From: Glandiceps talaboti
Taxonomy: Eukaryota; Hemichordata; Enteropneusta; Spengelidae
DNA: 37,500 bases
Reading direction: 5' to 3'
Assembly (NCBI RefSeq): GCF_964340395.1
Contig: NC_135560.1
Coordinates: 3,822,998-3,860,497, forward strand
Position numbers and translations under genes: made by a program. This document shows positions 12,978 through 26,700 of the stretch, one piece after another (within the stretch, counting starts at the first letter, position 1; every line of letters starts with the position of its first letter). The notes under the pieces are model-generated. The model saw only the letters and a program-made list of their open reading frames with translations, made no database searches and was not told the origin of the DNA.

Positions 12978-15900
12978 TGTATGTATGTATGTATGTATGT
13001 ATGTATGTATGTATGTATGTATGTATGTATGTATGTATGTATGTATGTATGTATGTGTGTGTGTGTATGTGTATGTATGTATGTATGTATGTATGTATGT
13101 ATGTATATGGAAAGCCGCAGCTGTCTTAAGTCTAAAAAATATGCGAACATATCATTACGTGATGTAAACATTTCATTATATGATACGAGTACATTACTAT
13201 ATATTATATGAAGTAGATATAGCTTTATATGATATGAAAATTTTATTCTATGATGTGTACATCATTATATGATGTGTATATATTGTTATATGATGTGAAC
13301 ATATCTTTATATGATGTGAACATTTCATTATATGATGTGACCATACCATTATATGATGTGAACATATCTTTATACAGGGTTCGCACGGTCCTGGAAAACC
13401 CTGGAAAACCCTGGAATTTCAAACCCTCCCTGGAAAACCCTGGAAAACCCTGGAAAATGTGCCCTACCCCTGGAAAACCCTGGAAAATGATCATGATCAA
13501 TCGATCGATTAATATTGACGATCGTCATGTTTGCTCGAGCCACCCATTCATATGGTTCTGAATCTCGTAAATGTGAAATGGCGAAAATATTTTCAAAGTC
13601 TTTCGCCACGGTGGTGAATCAAAATTCACGCCGATTAAACCCAGAACAGTCAAATGATCGGTACACGAGACACTTTGCCCCACAGACCGTGCCTATGCGT
13701 AGTTGAATGGGGGGGGGGGGCGCAGTGTTTGTTTCGATCTTGCGTATATTACTACTCCATCTCCCAGTCGTCATTTCAGGGACATGATATTGCATTAACA
13801 GTCCCGGCCGGGGGTAACAGTAAGTCTGCTAACAAGATTATCGTAACATTGTAGCGAGTATCAAAGCATCATCAACCACGATTAGAAATTGTTACAAGTT
13901 CGGCGCGCGAGTCGACATACTACAAACTCAGGCATGGCTAGGGCCTAGGGAAGTGCAGTTGAATTTCTGGGTTGTGGAAGTACGGTTGTGACTTTTATGT
14001 CGTCAATAAATGGGTATTTGTGTTACATGTTCTAAAAGAATAAACTACTGTTTTATGTTGTCGGTACAGTAACATACGTCAATGGTCAAATTTGAGTTGA
14101 AATCGCGATGTTCCGCAACTCGTGGCATCCGTACATAAACATCGAGACGCTAGCGATGAATGTATTCAGTTATTCATAGCTCGAAATTTCGTTACGTAAA
14201 TGACGTTTTTATTCTAAATTTTGAAGAAAAAAATTATTTTAGGTGACTTATAAATCTAGTAACATCAAACCATACAATAACGAGGACAAACTTTAGTTTT
14301 TGATTTATTTTTCTGGATATGTCTGAATTAGACTGACGAATGCTGTGACTCAATCTTACACGATCAATGCACCAGCTTGACGAAACTGCTACTAAGGGGG
14401 TATGACAGAGGTTTCTCCGTTAATCTTAGCGTGCAAACGTGGTTTTGAAACCAACAACATCTTGCATTGTGTCGATTGTCTTTAAAATGTTTTGTAACAT
14501 ATTATGGGAACTGTTGTTAATTTTTTTCTCGTCCACATCAGACAATTAGATGTCATTCAAAAAATATACTTTAGTGTCAACATCCCTGGAAAATGGCCCA
14601 AATCAATATGAATACCCCTGGAAAACTGACGAAAAACCCCTGGAAAGTCCTGGAATTTTGTTTTGCTTTAAGTGTACGAACCCTGTTTATATGATGTCAA
14701 CATTTCATTACATGATGTGAACATACCATTATATGAAGTGAACATGCCATTATATGATGTGAACATATCTTTATATGTGTACATTTCATTATATGTGAAC
14801 ATACCATTATATGATGTAAACATACCATCATATGGTGTGAACACACCATTATATGATGTGTACATATCTTTATATGATATGAACACACCAATATATGATG
14901 TGTACATATCTTTATATTATGTGAACACACCATTATATGATGTGTACATATCTTTATATGATATGGACACACCATTATAGAATGTGAACATATCTTTATA
15001 TGATATGAACACACCAATATATGATGTGTACATATCTTTATATGATATGAACACACCATTATAGGATGTGAACATTTCATTATATGATGTAAACATACCA
15101 TTATATGATGTGAACATATCTTTATATGATTTTAACATGAATTTATATAATGTGAACATATCTTTATATGTGTACATTTCATTATATGTGAACATACCAT
15201 TATATGATGTAAACATACCATCATATGGTGTGAACACACCATTATATGATGTGTACATATCTTTATATGATATGAACACACCAATATATGATGTGTACAT
15301 ATCTTTATATTATGTGAACACACCATTATATGATGTGTACATATCTTTATATGATATGGACACACCATTATAGAATGTGAACATATCTTTATATGATATG
15401 AACACACCAATATATGATGTGTACATATCTTTATATGATATGAACACACCATTATAGGATGTGAACATTTCATTATATGATGTAAACATACCATTATATG
15501 ATGTGAACATATCTTTATATGATTTTAACATGAATTTATATAATGTGAACATATCTTTATGTTATATGGACATGCCTTTATATCATATGAAGACATCTTT
15601 ATATGATGTGAACACATCTTTATATTATGTGAACATATCTTTATATGATGCAAATATTTCAATATGTGATGTAAATGTAACATTATATGATGTGAACACA
15701 TTATATGAAGCAAGCATATATTTATAGGATGCAAACATTCTATTATATTATGTGAATGCCTTTGTATGATATGAGCCCAACTCTATATGATGCAAACACT
15801 TTATTATATGATTTCAGCCCCATCAGCAAAGTACTTTTTGAGATATTAAAGGTTTGACCAAAATTCACACGTGAACACCCACTTTGCATATCATAGATGA

Positions 15901-16424
15901 TATTATTACATACTTAATATCTCTTCATCACCAGATTCTAAAATGTCCCATTAAATTTCAACCCAATCTGCTCAGTAGTTTTGGAATTACATATTTTTGA
16001 CCAAAAGACGCATTTTAGCCCTAATTCGCATATTACTTATGGAATTGTGTCATGAACAAATCAATCTACACCCCTAGGAAGCCCCCCCCCCCCCTACACA
16101 CACACACACACATCCACATTTTGGGAAATAAGGACATATATGAGGCCAATTAGGGGCATGAAATTTCAAACCATGCACATTATCGAATGCCAAAGAGTCC
16201 TTGAAAATTGTCTTTAACACCCGAATTTTACCGGCTCTACATTATCATATAACTGTATGGCTATACTACCTACACTTTAACTTATACAGAGATAATTTGG
16301 CAGAGAAACACATTTGCTGGGCTCTCTACTTGAATGTATGACAGTATGTAGGTAAATGAAGTGAACAATTTTGCAAATGTGCAACGTAAACAACTGCTCC
16401 TGAAGTTTGAATGTTTGAAAAAGT

Positions 16425-16522
<98 letters not shown>

Positions 16523-19500
16523 CATGCAGCAGTGAGCATGTAATTGATTAATTTATTGATCGTTTTATAGATTGATTTATTATTTGGTTGATCAATTGAC
16601 TGATTTTTATCTAATCAATGAACAAATGATTATATACAGCTGACTGAGAGAAATGTAGCCAGGGAAGTAGAAAAGTTTATACCACCACAAAAATCAATGA
16701 GTCACTTGATCAATATCACACACAAAATAAGTTTAATTTCACCACAAAAATTAATCATTCAATCGATCTCTCATTCAAGCAAATAATAAATCAATCAACA
16801 AATTGACCCATCAATCAATCGATTGATCCATCAATCACATGCTCACTGCTCCCTGTGGTTAGAAGCGAGCGAACAATCAAATGAGCTATCAATCACATGC
16901 TCACTGCTCCCTGTGGTTAGAAAAGAAAGAGCGAGATATACAGACAGCTGTACAGTACAGGAGAAGGCATACACAAATACCTTTGCATGGCTGTCACCCA
17001 CAATTACTCAAGATAGGTTTCAGAAGTTTTTGTGGTGAAGGCACACAAAATTTTGTAATGTAATCTAATCTGTAAATGACCACTCCTGGGGTTTAATTTG
17101 TTTCAACCCATTAGCAAAATATCACATCCCCACACCCTCAGACCAATTTTTATGACCCAAAATTTTAATCCTGAATTTTTTACATGCCCCCCCCCCCACC
17201 AAACTCCCCCCCCCCCCTTCCCGCACCGTAAATACTGGCCCTACCCTAACAAATGTGTGTATTTAATTCTAGGGTTGATGACTTTGAAAAACAGCCAAAT
17301 TTGACTAAATTGAAATAATCTGGTTTGGTCCATATGTGCAAATATCATGATGTGATATGTACACAGTAGGTTGATAAGCGTAAAGTTTAAACGTTATGAC
17401 GTGATGCCTTTTGAATTTGGTGTTAGGCATGCTCAGTAAGTTGATAAGCGTACACGTTATGACGTGATGCCTTCTGAAGTTGGTGTTAGGCATGCACAGT
17501 AGGTTGATAAGCGTACACGTTATGACGTGATGCCTTCTGAAGTTGGTGTTAGGCATGCACAGTAGGTTGATAAGCGTACACGTTATGACGTGATGCCTTC
17601 TGAAGTTGGTGTTAGGCATGCTCAGTAAGTTGATAAGCGTAAACGTTATGACGTGATGCCTTCTGAAGTTGGTGTTAGGCATGCACAGTAGGTTGATAAG
17701 CGTACACGTTATGACGTGATGCCTTCTGAAGTTGGTGTTAGGCATGCACAGTAGGTTGATAAGCGTACACGTTATGACGTGATGCCTTCTGTAGTTGTTG
17801 TTAGGCGTACTTGTCATTATATGATGACATGCCTAACATTTATTTCCCACAAGGGGGCACACTGTACTCTACCTTGCTACACAAAGACACATTTCGCGCC
17901 AATCGGATATGCGAGATCTCGCGAATCTCTCCACTACACGAGGATCACCATGATGGAGGAAACTGTAAGCTCCAGGGCTACTACTACCTTGCGGGTTTCC
18001 TGCACAAGCTAGTCTCCATAACATAATTCGGGAGTGTAGATATCTGTTGCGTGACTGTGGTGGGTTTAAGCTGCTGCAGTGCTCATCTGGCAGTCGAAAT
18101 TTATCATTAATTAATTGTGCATGGTCATTAGCCAGTTTGAAAAGAAATATAGCACCACAATGGAAGATATACTTGAGACCTATTCAAAAAAATCTTTCGA
18201 TGGATTCAATATTACCTTTAAATGAGTCTTCTGTAACAGTGAAAGAAACGTGCAGGTGGTGTCATGGTGAATTCGATATTCGTGTACTGCGTGACCATTT
18301 GTGGGATTGCAAGAAGAATTTTTCGGATTCAGAGCTAGAGGGAGATAATGAAACTACAAGTGCGAGGGTGAGTCTATTGTTTCATACGCTAAATGTTTGC
18401 AGAGAGAAATATGTTCAAATTTTCCTAGCATCACGGATAGGATAGAGATGGGGGGTGGGTCAAATTTTACAACAGTGAAATCAGTTACTAAAACCGGAAA
18501 TCATCCCAGGGACACGTCACTGTACAATATTTTACCCACAACTCTCTCTGATTTGTACTGTTGGACATCAGCTCGTTGAAAAAAGACAAATCTCACCTGT
18601 GTACAGGATTTTGTAAGAATATTTTTGCTATTTTCAAAACGTAGAATTGACACTGATGAGTTTCTGAATATATATTTTCATTGGTTCTGGTATCAATGAT
18701 TTATTGTAGGAGTAGCAATTTTAGAAATTTGTCAACAGATTTTCTTGAAAGACATGCAAAATATTTTCCACAAAACTAAGGAAAATATATGCACCTGTTA
18801 ATGTGTTTGCCAAAGATATAGATTTATTTGAATAGGTATGACAAAAGAAATTTACATACTAAAACTCATCATACACACTGTCTACCCAAGTTATTGGTAC
18901 TTTGACATTGAAAAGTGTTTTATTCACAGTACGTTTCATTTACTTGTTAGCACATTTTATGAAAAATTTAGAACTTACTTTTTGATTCCCAAACGTCCTT
19001 TTGTTACATATTAATTAAACGTAATTAGTAAAAAAATTACTATGCTTAAAATGTTGACAAATATGGGTTATTGAAGAAGTTATAAAATAAGGAACTTCCA
19101 AGCATACCAATCAGAGAGAGTTGTGGGTAAGATATTGCACAGTGACATATCATTGCGTATGGGTTGTTGTTTTACTAAGAAAAATGTAACATCACACGAA
19201 TCATGCTACTACAAAGTTATCAATTTATGCTCCACTCAATAAGATAACTAGAGGGTACACATGTCCTATAAATCCAAACAAATATTGGACATTTACCTTC
19301 ATTGGCATCAATAAAAAAATCCAGAGAAACGTATAGCAGTTAGATAAATACATTATGGCCAAAAATGGCCCTAAATAGTACTCTTAACTTTGACAATACA
19401 ACAAATTTCATAGACTGTACTCTGTATGCAAATATGCATTATGTAAAACCTGGTGACATAGCTATTAATAACAGTCTGCTGATTGGGTAAAAAATGGGAC

Positions 19501-22500
19501 AATTGCCTGTGACATAAATGACCTCCAGCTTAAAAGTGCATAATGAGCATGATGATGAATAATGTTCCTTGCACACAGTGGCGTTATCACAGACTTCTGG
19601 GTCAGTTTCACCCCCCCCCCACCCACGCACCTCCACCCCTTGTGTAATGCATACAAGACAAAATGTTGTCATGTTCAGGCTAATAGTAATAATTATAAAA
19701 TAAGTATATAATAATACTAATTTTTATAATAATCATGTTTATTTGAATATTAACCACTCTACCTGGGGTAGTTTTGTATGCTGAGTTCAAAAAAGGGGGT
19801 CATTTTATGAACATCTGTTGCCATGGTAACCAAAACCACCATAATATGTTAACCATTTTTTCTAAAATTTGACATGAAACATTGAAAAAAAGATAATACA
19901 GTGAAAAAATGCCCTTATATTAGACATGTATGAGTTAGTGCTACCTGGTGTAACATAAATTGTTAAAATTGGATAGCTGTTTCCATGGAAACGTATGGTA
20001 GACGTGAAAATTATGTTTTCATTATATACACATACATCACACAAATAACATTATAAATCTGATAAATATCTTTTTATTTGCACATTGACCACACTACTAA
20101 GGGTAGTTTGTCATGCTGAATTCAAAAAAAAAGTGGTCATCTAATGAACATCAGTTGCCATGGTAACCAAAATAACCATATTATGTGATTTTTTGAAAAA
20201 TTAGACATAAAACACTTTAAAAATGTCAAATTTAGGAAAAAACATCATTGCTGTTTGAATGTATGGGTTGGTGATATATGTTGTAACAAGGTTTCATGAT
20301 TTTTGAAATTATCTGTATCATACCTATGCAATTCTAAAACTCTAAAATCACCAGAATAAATTGTAAATACATAAAATACCACCAGTTCTTGACAATTCCA
20401 TTTACGCAGATGGTTAAGTCTTTTATCACAAAATCTTCAAAGTAAGTGTACACACACATTTGAGTACAAGTTGACATGATCGTTGACTCCATACTGTATA
20501 TTATTGTTTGTACTTGGATTTTATCAAACAAAATATCGTCTGCTTTTAAATTCTCCAACTCAACTGACAACATGATGTGCATATGCGTACGTACATATTT
20601 CCGGATCCCAGTGACACATGCCAAATTCAAACGATAAGGACACAATATAGTTGGGATCGATCACAGTATCACTACATCGATTGTTACAGGAATATCAATA
20701 TTATTATCCAGAATTTCTCAGTCGTGAAGATTGCTGACAAGTGCAGAATTATCAAGATGGCGACTGTAATATTTTGCGCATGCAAGACGACTGACGTCAC
20801 TAGAATGTATTACAATGTAGCTATAGTTATCATGCGAATCACGCATGTTATGTGCACTGCATTTATGTGTGTATGCAGCATGCAATACGAGGTGTGCCGT
20901 ACACACATCATATACACAAAATGATAGGCAATGAAAGCAACCAACTCACTAGTTTATTGTTTACATGACTTTGCCGAACGACTAGGAATAATCATTAATT
21001 TACAAGTTGCTAAAATTTACACGAAGTTGACTTAAAAACAGAAAGGGGCATTGCAAATATTTTGTAATGCATTTTAGTCTGGATTGTTTGTCTTGCTTCC
21101 AAGCAGACTACCGAGAGTTGATTGCTTTTGTTTTGATACAATACCATGTACCACTGACGCAGTCAATATAAAAAGACGCAACAATGATGTTGTGTCTACC
21201 TGGAAAATTACACACATCGCAGCGAAAACACGTTCATATGGACATAGCACAGATGCACAGTGCAGTGAATACCTCACGCTCCCACGTCAAAAATCAAAAC
21301 AAAATGAATAAATAAATGAAACAAAAAATTGCACTGTAAGACATGCCTAGCCATAGTTCTCTTCAGCATGTTCAAATTATATTTTATTTTAAGAGACAAA
21401 AATAGTGGTAGACGATATACGGCACCATGACACACTGTTTCGGGTAGTTTTTTGAAAGATTACTTGGCTTGACCTCGTTTCCTTCCCCAATACGAATTAG
21501 CACTTACGATTTTATGTGCATTTCACCTGTTTCTATTTCAATCGTGCACAATGAACCCAAAAACACAACACTCCAAAAAAATACTAGTATACACACTATA
21601 CTTGCCCATCACAATAATAACCTTTACCGAGCCAGTAAGCATGTAAATATAACTGAGTTCCCTGACCGATTTAGGAGTTCCCCGGTTGTGGCTCATGATC
21701 AAAGTGAAATCGAAAATTGTGTTTGAACTGATATAAAGAAGGCAAGTCAGCTTCATGATAATATTTTGTTTTGTTTTTGTTTTTGAACAATAATGCGTAG
21801 TCCGATTGTCTGTCTTGCTTTCAAACAGACTACGGAAAGTCGATTGCTTTTATTTTGGTACATAGCATGAATCATTGTCGAAATCAGCATAAAAAGACGC
21901 AACGCTGTACTGATGTTGCAATTCAGCGTTGCCATTGTTGTGTCCACCTGGATCATGGCAAACACAGGTTCATATAGACACAACACAACTAGTACAGTTA
22001 CGTCAAAACAAAAAAATAAATAAATAAAACAAAAATAAGACATGCCTGGCCAAAGTTCTGTTCAGCATGTTCAAATTTTATTTCATTTTAAAACTAATAC
22101 AAGGCAAATATAGTCGTAGACGATACACCATGCCACATCTACAGTAAGTCTTCAGTACGAACGGGACGGGTACGTTTTTGAAAGACAATGAAACTGCTTC
22201 GTGTCAGTGTGTGGATGGTAATGAACCCAATCAAGAGAAAGTGAAATAAAGTGAGTACATAGTATTCAAGGTGGCTGGTTATCAGACAAAACTAAAAAGC
22301 CCAAAGTGTAAAATAAGAAATTTATTCATAATTTACTGGAAAATATTTGATGATTATGCGGCAAAACAAGACTAGCAATGTAGCGAAAGTGTTCGTTCTC
22401 GGTGAATTTAACCCTTGACCTAGTTTCATAAAGACGTCGAAGGAAACGAGGTCAGTGTGACATATCATGCATGATCAACGACGTTTACATGAGAATACAA

Positions 22501-23698
22501 CTAAATGTTGTCTAAACTTCAGTGGAAGAGAAATTCTGTTGATCAGACAACGACTATTTTCATTTTCTTAAAACATCTTGAAGATAAGAAGCAAAATGTG
22601 ACACTGACAGTCCGTCCGGTACCATACACATGAGGCACAAACATACCACCATGTGCATCTGGTTGACTGGGATTGATTGTTATCACGTAATATTTAGCGC
22701 TAACTTTATGCTGTTGCTTCCAAATATTATTGAACTGTAATCTTTCTAAACAAGTCATGGAAATTGCCAGAAACCTGATGATTTCATGACTGAATATGTT
22801 ACGATCAAAATTTCCCTTACCTTCAGTTAAATTTTCTGATGGGAAGTAACACAATCATTTAGTGTGACATCTGATAAGCGACATTGATGATGGGTACAGC
22901 GACATAATTCGTAAACAAGTCTAACGTTGCGTTGGTAACTATTATTTCTGTAAATGATCCTTAAATATCAAGTACACCTGTCTTCATAGTAAACAGAAAT
23001 CTGAGGCCAAGTTTTGCAATGAAAGGATACATCATTTGACTCCACCACAACGGCACACAAATATATTGTGACCAATAAAATAAGTACCAATAGCTCAAAA
23101 ACCTGGCTCAATTTTATCACACTCGCACAGCTCTGAGCGCCTACAGGGTGTCGGAAAAAAATCGATAATCTTTTCAGTAAACTTTTCAACACTGTATAAT
23201 CAAAATAATTGTACCTGTCAGCGCTTTGGGAATAATAATATTACAAATATAGTAAGACTCATTGCAAATATTGTTTTCAGGGAATGTTATCGGCAACATT
23301 ATAAATCATAACAGAACAATGTATTGCTTGGTCATGATGCGAGCTGTTCAGACAAATATCGGTGGGGGGGGGGGGGCTACTCCCTTATTTGAGTATACAT
23401 TGATGTGCCGACCTTTTGGGTTCGTTTTCAAGTCATTTGGTCTAAAATGGGGTCAGGGTTTTTTCGAACTCAAGAGTCTAAAACGGGTCCACTTTGCATT
23501 ATATTTGATTTTGCTTGGTCTAAAATGTGGCCCTTTGTCCTTTGCCAAATCGTAATTGCCATAAATTGCCCCAAAATGTTGCCTCCTAAGGAAAGTGTAT
23601 TTTGTATTTTATTGACAATAGCACCAACAGGCACCATTCCTCTAAATTGTCTCTCAGACAATGCTTTATTATTATATACTATTTTAACCCCTTCACTT

Positions 23699-23757
<59 letters not shown>

Positions 23758-26700
23758 TACTTTATTCGTCATTCGTGATGAAATTTCCCTTGTACTGACA
23801 GGTTAATGATTTGAATTGAACTTGGCACGAAACTGAACTTAGACCTGTTTGTACATGCCTGTGGTACTCTGAGGCAATGCCCACCTGGGAGATATTCATA
23901 TTCTGTATGTAGTGGATGAGTTGAATCTTTAATATTTTTGTGGCAGTCTTAAACGCTGTGTCTTTATACGATATAGAGTTATCAGATAGTTCATAAGTTT
24001 CATTATCAACTAATTTTCTGCATATTTTTCTAGGACGGTTTAGATTGTGTTATTTTAAGACAGGTAGGCAGCATATAATAGAAGGCAGTGTTAGCATAGC
24101 TGAGAACTGTATAGATGGTTGAATTGTAGACAAGGAAGATAATCTAAGAAATACTAAACACCCCATGCCTAAAAACCCATAGGTCACAAACCACTTTTGT
24201 CTGAATCACCATGTGAGGGCCACATATTTCGTGGCATCCAATGAAGGGAAGTCAAAAATGTAGGCATATCTGCCATTACAACTATACCAAACTTGATTGG
24301 TATTCATTTTCAAAACTGTTTTCTGTTTATACTTTTGAAGCTGCTCTAGTTAGTACTGGAACTTTACTTTTTTCAATCAGACGATCAACAATGTATTCAC
24401 TGAAGACTAAAAGACAATAATTAGACATTGTACCCCCTTACAGAAAAGTCCCACTATTGTGATACACGACAATAATTAGACATTGTACCCCCTTACAGAA
24501 AAGTCCCACTATTGTGATACACTGTGGGATTTGTATGGGACAAAACATGGGATTCCACACCAATAGCATGAGATCCATATGGGGTAACATTTAATCCCAT
24601 AGCCGGGATAGGGACATTTTATAGGGAACTTATTGTTTGTATCCATAACTAATTTGTTATAGCTTTTGGTGCTTGTTTGTGATGACACTAACCCTCAGCT
24701 GATTCAGTACTCTTTTAAGATGTGTGAAATTGTGAGTATAGTAGAATAAAAGTTTCACAAAACTGTTCCAGTTGATAAGTTTAAGAACAAAGTTTTATCC
24801 ATTGGCTAAAATGTTCCATTCAAATTACATGTATAAACTGTACGTATTCTGTGTTGTTAGAAACAATCCCATACCACCAGTACATTCCATGTATTGTAGA
24901 AAAATGTTTTATTTTTTGATAGTTAGGTGGAATTCAATAAACGTTGACTGCATTATTTTTCATAAAACAGTTTCCTCTCTTTCCCAAATCTGGAATGCAA
25001 GTGTGTATTTGAAACAGAAAAACAGATGAGTTCATGTCAGCACAGTTAACAACTGTCTTTTCATATTGTATTTCCCAATCTATTTCCCAATTTAAAAGAA
25101 TATATGATATGGCTAGTGTATAGATACTAGATGTTGAGTTTAATTCAATTCTATTTAACTTTCATCTACATGTAGTGTTGACATTGTTTTTAAAGTTGGT
25201 GTTACTCACTTACATGAACAGCCATTGTTACTAGACATAGGTTAATTAAAGAGAATCCAAGCTCGACATGTAACCTCTAGACTTACAATAAACTCAGTCT
25301 GGCATTGTAGAACATTGTGGGGAAAATAGTACTTTCATGAGACATTTTTAATACATACAGATGTGTATTTGTCAATCATGCAAATTGGATATGTGGTTGT
25401 GAAATAAAATATCAAACTAAAGGATGACCCTGAACAATTTAATAATGCATCACATACACAATGTTCATGCTGTACTTACCTACCTACCTACCTATCCACT
25501 TAAAATATGCGGACAAACACACACACACACACACGTACATACATAGATACTGGCACACATACACACAATGGTCATACATACATACATACATACATTACAC
25601 ACACACACACACACACACACACATAAATAAATAAATAAATACACACACACACATACATACATACATACATACATACATACATACATACATACATACATAC
25701 ATACATACATACATACATACGTACATACTAATACACATTAAGTACAGTTGTATATCTTTGCATATTATTTCTTAGCATTGCCCCATGTTTTCAACTCCAG
25801 AAACAGGTGCCATTAGTTGTAAAAAGAACAAATATAAAAAACTGTGTTCAAAATATTAGTAATTTATTATTCAGGAAAAAAATGAGAACAACTAGATGAA
25901 ATCAGCAATTCTAATTGGAAAGTTCAAAAGTTTTAAGCATGATATTGATACTCAATACTATACATATCATGCAAATGTTGGGATAATCTGGCTAGTATTA
26001 CAATGTCATTACTGAATATAATTTTACTTATGATATGTTGCTAGCAATGTGAATTCTTGAATGCAACATAATTCCATGAATGACACATATTTGATTGTAC
26101 ATGTAATTGTCAACAGTTATAATGATTAGACAACCATAACAAATATGATCATCAACAAAATAATTTTCAATTTTCTCTGAGATCTTGAGTAATACAATTG
26201 GCAAAATTTTTGATTGGGTGAACTGATATGACCACACTTTTTTCCATTTGTGTTTGAGAGAAAGAAAATGGTGCAAATATATAAATCACGTACCCTGTGT
26301 TTTCATCGAGTATTAAGCCTTATTACTCTGTTGAAAGAGCCCCCTTAGAAGTGTTTGATAATCAGAAAAATGTTCAGGAAATCATGCAAGAATGTATTTT
26401 CCTGCAGTGTTCCACTGAAAGAGCTTTAATGCACAGGGATTTGGAACTGGTCAGTGTATACGTTTGCAGATATTTGTTGTTTGTATTTTTTACCCCTCTT
26501 TCTTTATTTTTTTTCATATTTCAAACTTTTCCCCTTCAAAGTGTCATTTAATAAAGTTACACTTTGAAAGCCAGGTCATAGATGACAAGTTAACAGAGGT
26601 TGAGACATGACCAAGGGTCGCCACTTGAGGGCGCTCGGGGGGAGCTCATTAACGGTTAATAAGGCAGGTAGCAACAGCAAAGGTTGATTCAAAAACAAGA

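Larger units (their letters stand above)
13143..15830 (+). repeat. Left 21-bp subterminal repeat array (interrupted 13375-14685)
   Basis: Tandem variants of a 21-bp unit with core ATGATGTGAACATATC, alternating with ACACCATTATATGATGTG types. Because 21 is a multiple of 3, every frame stays open and gives 7-residue repeat ORFs on both strands; these are not genes. A 393-bp block is duplicated head-to-tail (14773-15165 and 15166-15558). Units decay toward 15.8 kb. About 1.35 kb remain without the inserted element. Confidence 0.95.

Noticed and set aside
14668-15734. Long overlapping ORFs of 7-residue repeats (YDVNISL, CSYHIKI types) on both strands, also at 28.5-29.4 and 33.3-34.0 kb
   Set aside because: They follow from a 21-bp DNA repeat that is divisible by 3. 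Several frames on both strands are open equally, and there is no start context or non-repeat domain.
13143-15830. CRISPR-like array of short repeats
   Set aside because: Units are contiguous with no unique spacers and the DNA is eukaryotic.
17305-17817. 170-codon minus-strand ORF with a 21-residue repeat
   Set aside because: It is the translation of the 63-bp minisatellite; no domain or conserved terminus.
21070-22190. LTR retrotransposon with these blocks as LTRs
   Set aside because: No TG...CA termini, primer-binding site or coding sequence between, and the spacing is too small.
22968-23192. Pannexin/innexin-like first transmembrane segment and Cys loop on the minus strand
   Set aside because: One hydrophobic stretch and two Cys are not enough; the downstream frame shows no matching second half or splice logic.
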